DNA from: Comamonas composti DSM 21721
GTDB lineage: Bacteria > Pseudomonadota > Gammaproteobacteria > Burkholderiales > Burkholderiaceae_C
Assembly (NCBI RefSeq): GCF_000429845.1
Contig: NZ_AUCQ01000040.1
Span: 1-36,460 of the forward strand
DNA: 36,460 nucleotides
Direction of reading: 5' to 3'
This document shows positions 33,733 through 36,460 of this stretch, in pieces. Each line of letters starts with the position of its first letter. The stretch's first letter is position 1. Both the position numbers and the translations under genes were made by a program. A model generated the notes under the pieces. That model saw nothing but the letters and a program-made list of their open reading frames with translations, ran no database searches and was not told the DNA's origin.

Positions 33733-35454
33733 TCAAGGGGCTCGATCGTGAGGATCTTCTTTGTCAGCCAGGGTCAGATGGTCCGACATTGTCAGTGCCG
33801 TGGGTAAATGGCTCAGAAACTCGGTGTCTGTGCGGTAAAGCCTGAGATAAGGGTTGGGCTCCAAGGCGCCTGCTCGCTGCAGGCGCTGTTCCACAGGCAG
33901 CTTCATCCCAACCACGTGGAGCTGGCCGCGGCGTTGCGCGGCCAGTGTGTGCAGGCGCACAAAGGCTTCCACGCCGGTGATGTCTATGCGGTTGATGGGC
34001 TGGGCCAGCAGGCATAAATGTCGGGTCTGGGGATGTTGGCCCCAGACGTCCACCACATGGCGCTCAAGTGCAGATGCCGAAGCAAAGTCCAGTTCGGCAT
34101 CCATGCGAAAGGCCAGCAGCTCAGGAGCCAAAGGCGGTAATTGCCATAGCTGCCGGTCACGTAGGCTGCCGTCAGGGTGCAGCCCGACCTCGATGATGCG
34201 CGGGTGCAGGCGCTGGTAAAGAAAGTGACAGAGGCTCAGTACGATTCCTGCAAGAACGCCCCAGTACATGCGAGGGGCCGTGGCAATGGTCAGTAGCAAG
34301 GTTGTCAGGGCAATACTGGCTTCTATGCGTGAGACTTTGAACAGTTGCAGCAGCCGACGGGGCTTGACCAAATTGGCCACAGCCGTGACCACAATCGCCG
34401 CCAAAGCCGCCTGGGGTACGTGATAGAGCGCAGGAATGAACCACAGCACGACGATGAGGACCAGCAAAATGGAGAACAGATTGGACCAGCCAGTCTTGGC
34501 ACCAGCGAGCAGGTTCACGGCAGAACGCGAGAAAGAGGCACTGGTTGCAAAGCAGCCGAACAGTCCGGCACTGATCTTGGCCAGGCCCTGGGCTATCAAG
34601 TCCTGGTTCTCGTTCCAGCGTGTGCCGGCCTGCTGGTGTTCGGCTTGGGCGCTGGAGGCCGTTTCGAGAAAGCTGACCAGAGACAGGACCAGCACGGGCA
34701 TGATGAGCGCACTGAACTCATCCCAGCTCAACATGTCTGGCCACTGAAAATGAGGCAGGCCTGCTGGCAGGTGGCCGACAACGGCACCACCGCGATTGGC
34801 ATAGCCCGTGGCCCAGCTGATCAGACCTGTGAGAGCAATGATGAAGATGGCCGAGGGGAAGGCTGCTCGCCAGCGCCTTGCTGCAACCAGCAGACCTATG
34901 CCAAGGACTCCATAGCCAATGGCCTGAAAGTCGAAATGCTTTAGGGAGGGCGTATTCCAGACTGCGCTCCAGCTTGCATGCAGGCCCAGCAGTGTAGGGA
35001 GTTGGGATGCCAGTATCAGCAAGGCGGCTGCTTGAGTAAAGCCTGTGAGCACGGGCGAGGTCACCAGATTCAGCAGCCAGCCTGCGCGCGCTAGTCCCAG
35101 GCTCCATTGGACCAGGCCCGAGGCGATTGCCATCCAGGCTGCGAGGCCTACCCATTGGGCTGAGCCCGGTTCGGCCATGCCAGTCAGGGATGCTCCTATA
35201 AGAAGAGCGCTGAGCGCCGTGGGGCCGACGCCAAGGCGTGGCGAGCCGCTGAACAATACAGCGACCAGGGCCGGGACAATCGAGGCATAAATGCCTGTGA
35301 TCAGCGGCATTCCTGCTAGAGCTGCATAGGCGACTCCCTGTGGCAACAGCATGAGACCTACGGTCATTCCGGCCCAGAATTCGCCACGCAGCAGCTCGGG
35401 GGAGGGGCGGGGCCAGGAGAGAAACGGGAACCAGCGTGCCAGGGGAAATTGCAT
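33733..35454 (-). CDS. SulP-family anion transporter with STAS domain
   Basis: This 573-residue membrane transporter has about 10-12 helices followed by a cytoplasmic STAS domain. The signature region is GEFWAGMTVGLMLLPQGVAY, and the SulP motif is FGCFATSASFSRSAVNLLAG. The STAS part includes RHLCLLAQPINRIDITGVEA. The family carries sulfate, bicarbonate or dicarboxylates; the substrate is not clear from sequence. The ribosome-binding site before the ATG is weak (GCGGAT). It ends with a short charged tail. It is separate from the sulfur genes at 10166-18063. Confidence 0.9.
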   Translation of the reverse strand: MQFPLARWFPFLSWPRPSPELLRGEFWAGMTVGLMLLPQGVAYAALAGMPLITGIYASIVPALVAVLFSGSPRLGVGPTALSALLIGASLTGMAEPGSAQWVGLAAWMAIASGLVQWSLGLARAGWLLNLVTSPVLTGFTQAAALLILASQLPTLLGLHASWSAVWNTPSLKHFDFQAIGYGVLGIGLLVAARRWRAAFPSAIFIIALTGLISWATGYANRGGAVVGHLPAGLPHFQWPDMLSWDEFSALIMPVLVLSLVSFLETASSAQAEHQQAGTRWNENQDLIAQGLAKISAGLFGCFATSASFSRSAVNLLAGAKTGWSNLFSILLVLIVVLWFIPALYHVPQAALAAIVVTAVANLVKPRRLLQLFKVSRIEASIALTTLLLTIATAPRMYWGVLAGIVLSLCHFLYQRLHPRIIEVGLHPDGSLRDRQLWQLPPLAPELLAFRMDAELDFASASALERHVVDVWGQHPQTRHLCLLAQPINRIDITGVEAFVRLHTLAAQRRGQLHVVGMKLPVEQRLQRAGALEPNPYLRLYRTDTEFLSHLPTALTMSDHLTLADKEDPHDRAP

Positions 35455-35610
35455 ATCCGCTATTGTGAGTGCAAGTGCAACAAAGCGTTGTCAAGAGCTT
35501 GTCAGGGCTTGTCCTACGATCGCTTGAGTAGGCTTCGCATGCAGAGGACGGCAAGCTGGCACTAGAGTCGACTGTGCTTGTGAAAATTAATAACGAACAG
35601 GAGAGATCAC

Positions 35611-36087
35611 ATGTGCTTGATGATGCAACGCCACTGCAAGATTATCGCCATCACTGCTCTGGCCTTCGGGCTGGCTGCCTGCAACAAGTCGCCTGATGAG
35701 CAGACGGCCGGACAAAGGCTGGATGCTGGTCTGGAGCAAAGCCAGAAAACCATGGAGGAGGCAGGCAGAAAGGCGGAAGAGGCTCTGGACAATGCGCAGG
35801 CCAAGATGGAGGAGGGGGCTGGCAAGCTTGAGTCCTCGGCCAGCGAAGCCATGGGGAAGGCCGAAGAGGCCCTGGATGATACGGCGATCACGACTTCCAT
35901 CAAGGCTGCTCTGCTCAAGGAGTCGCCTGCCGATGCCCTCAAGATCGAAGTCAGGACCGAGGCCGGCGTTGTAACCCTGAGTGGTGCCGTGGACAGCGAA
36001 GCACTCAAAATCCGCGTAGTGGAGATCGCCAAGGAAGTCAAGGGTGTGGTGTCGGTTAGCGATAACCTGGAAGTCAAGGCTGGCTGA
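35611..36087 (+). CDS. BON-domain lipoprotein
   Basis: This 158-residue lipoprotein has a signal peptide with lipobox GLAAC (Cys24), so it should be attached to the outer membrane or inner-membrane periplasmic face. Residues ~40-90 are a charged helical stretch with repeated KAEEALD units (RKAEEALDNA and GKAEEALDDT), then a BON domain (about 90-155: ITTSIKAALLKESPADALKI and VVTLSGAVDSEALK). BON domains bind phospholipid or peptidoglycan-associated surfaces and are found in stress-induced OsmY-like proteins. AGGAGA lies before the ATG. It is transcribed alone. Confidence 0.88.
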   Translation: MCLMMQRHCKIIAITALAFGLAACNKSPDEQTAGQRLDAGLEQSQKTMEEAGRKAEEALDNAQAKMEEGAGKLESSASEAMGKAEEALDDTAITTSIKAALLKESPADALKIEVRTEAGVVTLSGAVDSEALKIRVVEIAKEVKGVVSVSDNLEVKAG

Positions 36088-36145
36088 TCGTAGCGAGCCC
36101 GGGCTGGCAGACGCTGGCGGCGATGACGGCCCGGGGCGTGTCCGA

Positions 36146-36228
36146 ATTTTTGTGTAAACGGGTCGGACTTCAGTTGGCGGAGATACGGTCTCCGAACTGA
36201 ATGGTAAAGCGGATCAAGGCTTGGCGGC
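36146..36228 (-). pseudogene. C-terminal relic of a second IS256-type transposase, interrupted
   Basis: On the minus strand the frame reads RQALIRFTIQFGDRISAN and stops at TGA (36170-36172). This is the same C-terminal pattern as the relic at 5422-5556. The terminal-repeat-like CCGTTTACACAAAAATTCGG follows. Upstream the frame breaks at about 36228, where sequence resembling the end of the IS30-family element starts. The two relics share about 59 of 69 positions over the tail and repeat, by hand alignment. Confidence 0.7.
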
Positions 36229-36460
36229 CTCAAATCTGAAGTGCAACACCCTTCAGAATTGAGGCCACTTTGATAGCCAGAACCTACGAACAACTCACCG
36301 AAACAGAGCGCCATGCAATAGCGTTGGGTTTGCAGCAAAAGCAAAGCATCCGAGCGATAGCCAGAGCTCTGGGACGCAGTCCAAGCACCATCAGCCGAGA
36401 GATTGAGCGCAACGCAGGAGGTGCAGGCTACGTCAGCAAGTTTGCCCAGCAACGCTGCAG
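36226..36460 (+). mobile_element. Start of an IS30-family insertion sequence (runs off the window)
   Basis: The left end is taken as near 36226, where the IS256 relic stops. It begins with a long inverted repeat: GGCCTCAA-AT-CTGAAG (36226-36241) and CTTCAG-AA-TTGAGGCC (36251-36266), with a 9-base loop. The transposase starts just after it. The exact outer end and any target duplication cannot be set from one end. Confidence 0.65.
36270..36460 (+). CDS. IS30-family transposase, N-terminal part
   Basis: A TTG at 36270 starts a frame open to the window end (63 codons plus two bases). GAGG lies five bases upstream. The visible part is the N-terminal helix-turn-helix: TETERHAIALGLQQKQSIRA followed by IARALGRSPSTISREIERN, typical of IS30 transposases. 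The catalytic domain lies outside. The hairpin just upstream may reduce read-through translation into the gene. Confidence 0.8.
   Translation, partial: MIARTYEQLTETERHAIALGLQQKQSIRAIARALGRSPSTISREIERNAGGAGYVSKFAQQRC

Overview
The window is GC-rich chromosomal DNA from a beta-proteobacterium of the Comamonadaceae, most likely Comamonas or a close relative. The grounds are gene content and style: a ttrBCA operon, a FecIR-type TonB receptor locus, prpE, waaA, trhO, and a short intergenic repeat (AATAGCTGCTAGCGCTTG) that I associate with this family. The genus is an inference. No rRNA, tRNA or CRISPR array was seen.

Layout. (1) 1-5320, minus strand: an iron-uptake locus in the order fecI-like sigma factor, fecR-like anti-sigma, TonB-dependent siderophore receptor with an STN signalling domain, and a PepSY membrane protein cut by the left edge. 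A candidate Fur box lies upstream of fecI. (2) 5368-9050: a dead IS256-type transposase tail, then an RluA-type pseudouridine synthase abutting it, then a polar amino-acid ABC operon (binding protein and two permeases, no ATPase) closed by a strong terminator. (3) 9171-9932: an alpha/beta-hydrolase esterase. (4) 10166-15423, minus strand: tetrathionate-reductase-like operon ttrB-ttrC-ttrA, with a perfect FNR/Anr box and an AT-rich hairpin in its leader. (5) 15714-20386: a small DsrE-like protein, a DsbG-like disulfide protein and an Lgt-like/TlpA fusion on the minus strand, divergent from an OmpR-type two-component system, with an inverted-repeat operator candidate between them. (6) 20387-21190: an ~800-base stretch holding a repeat-derived terminator and two tandem, related, previously hidden small ORFs. 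(7) 21191-30287: yheS-like ABC-F ATPase, a small secreted protein, rlmD, prpE, a phosphomannomutase/phosphoglucomutase and waaA. (8) 30370-31669: an IS3-family element with a frameshifted transposase. (9) 31819-36087: trhO, an orphan FleN/MinD-like ATPase, a SulP transporter and a BON-domain lipoprotein. (10) 36146-36460: a second IS256-type remnant interrupted by the start of an IS30-family element.

How the genes fit together. The best-supported functional block is 10166-20386. An anaerobically controlled sulfur-oxyanion respiratory reductase lies next to periplasmic thiol-redox proteins and a sensor/regulator pair, which suggests coupled handling of sulfur compounds and protein thiols in the envelope. 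The left block is a self-contained ferric-siderophore uptake and surface-signalling module. Elsewhere the window mixes housekeeping RNA modification, LPS core and propionate activation genes with several IS scars.
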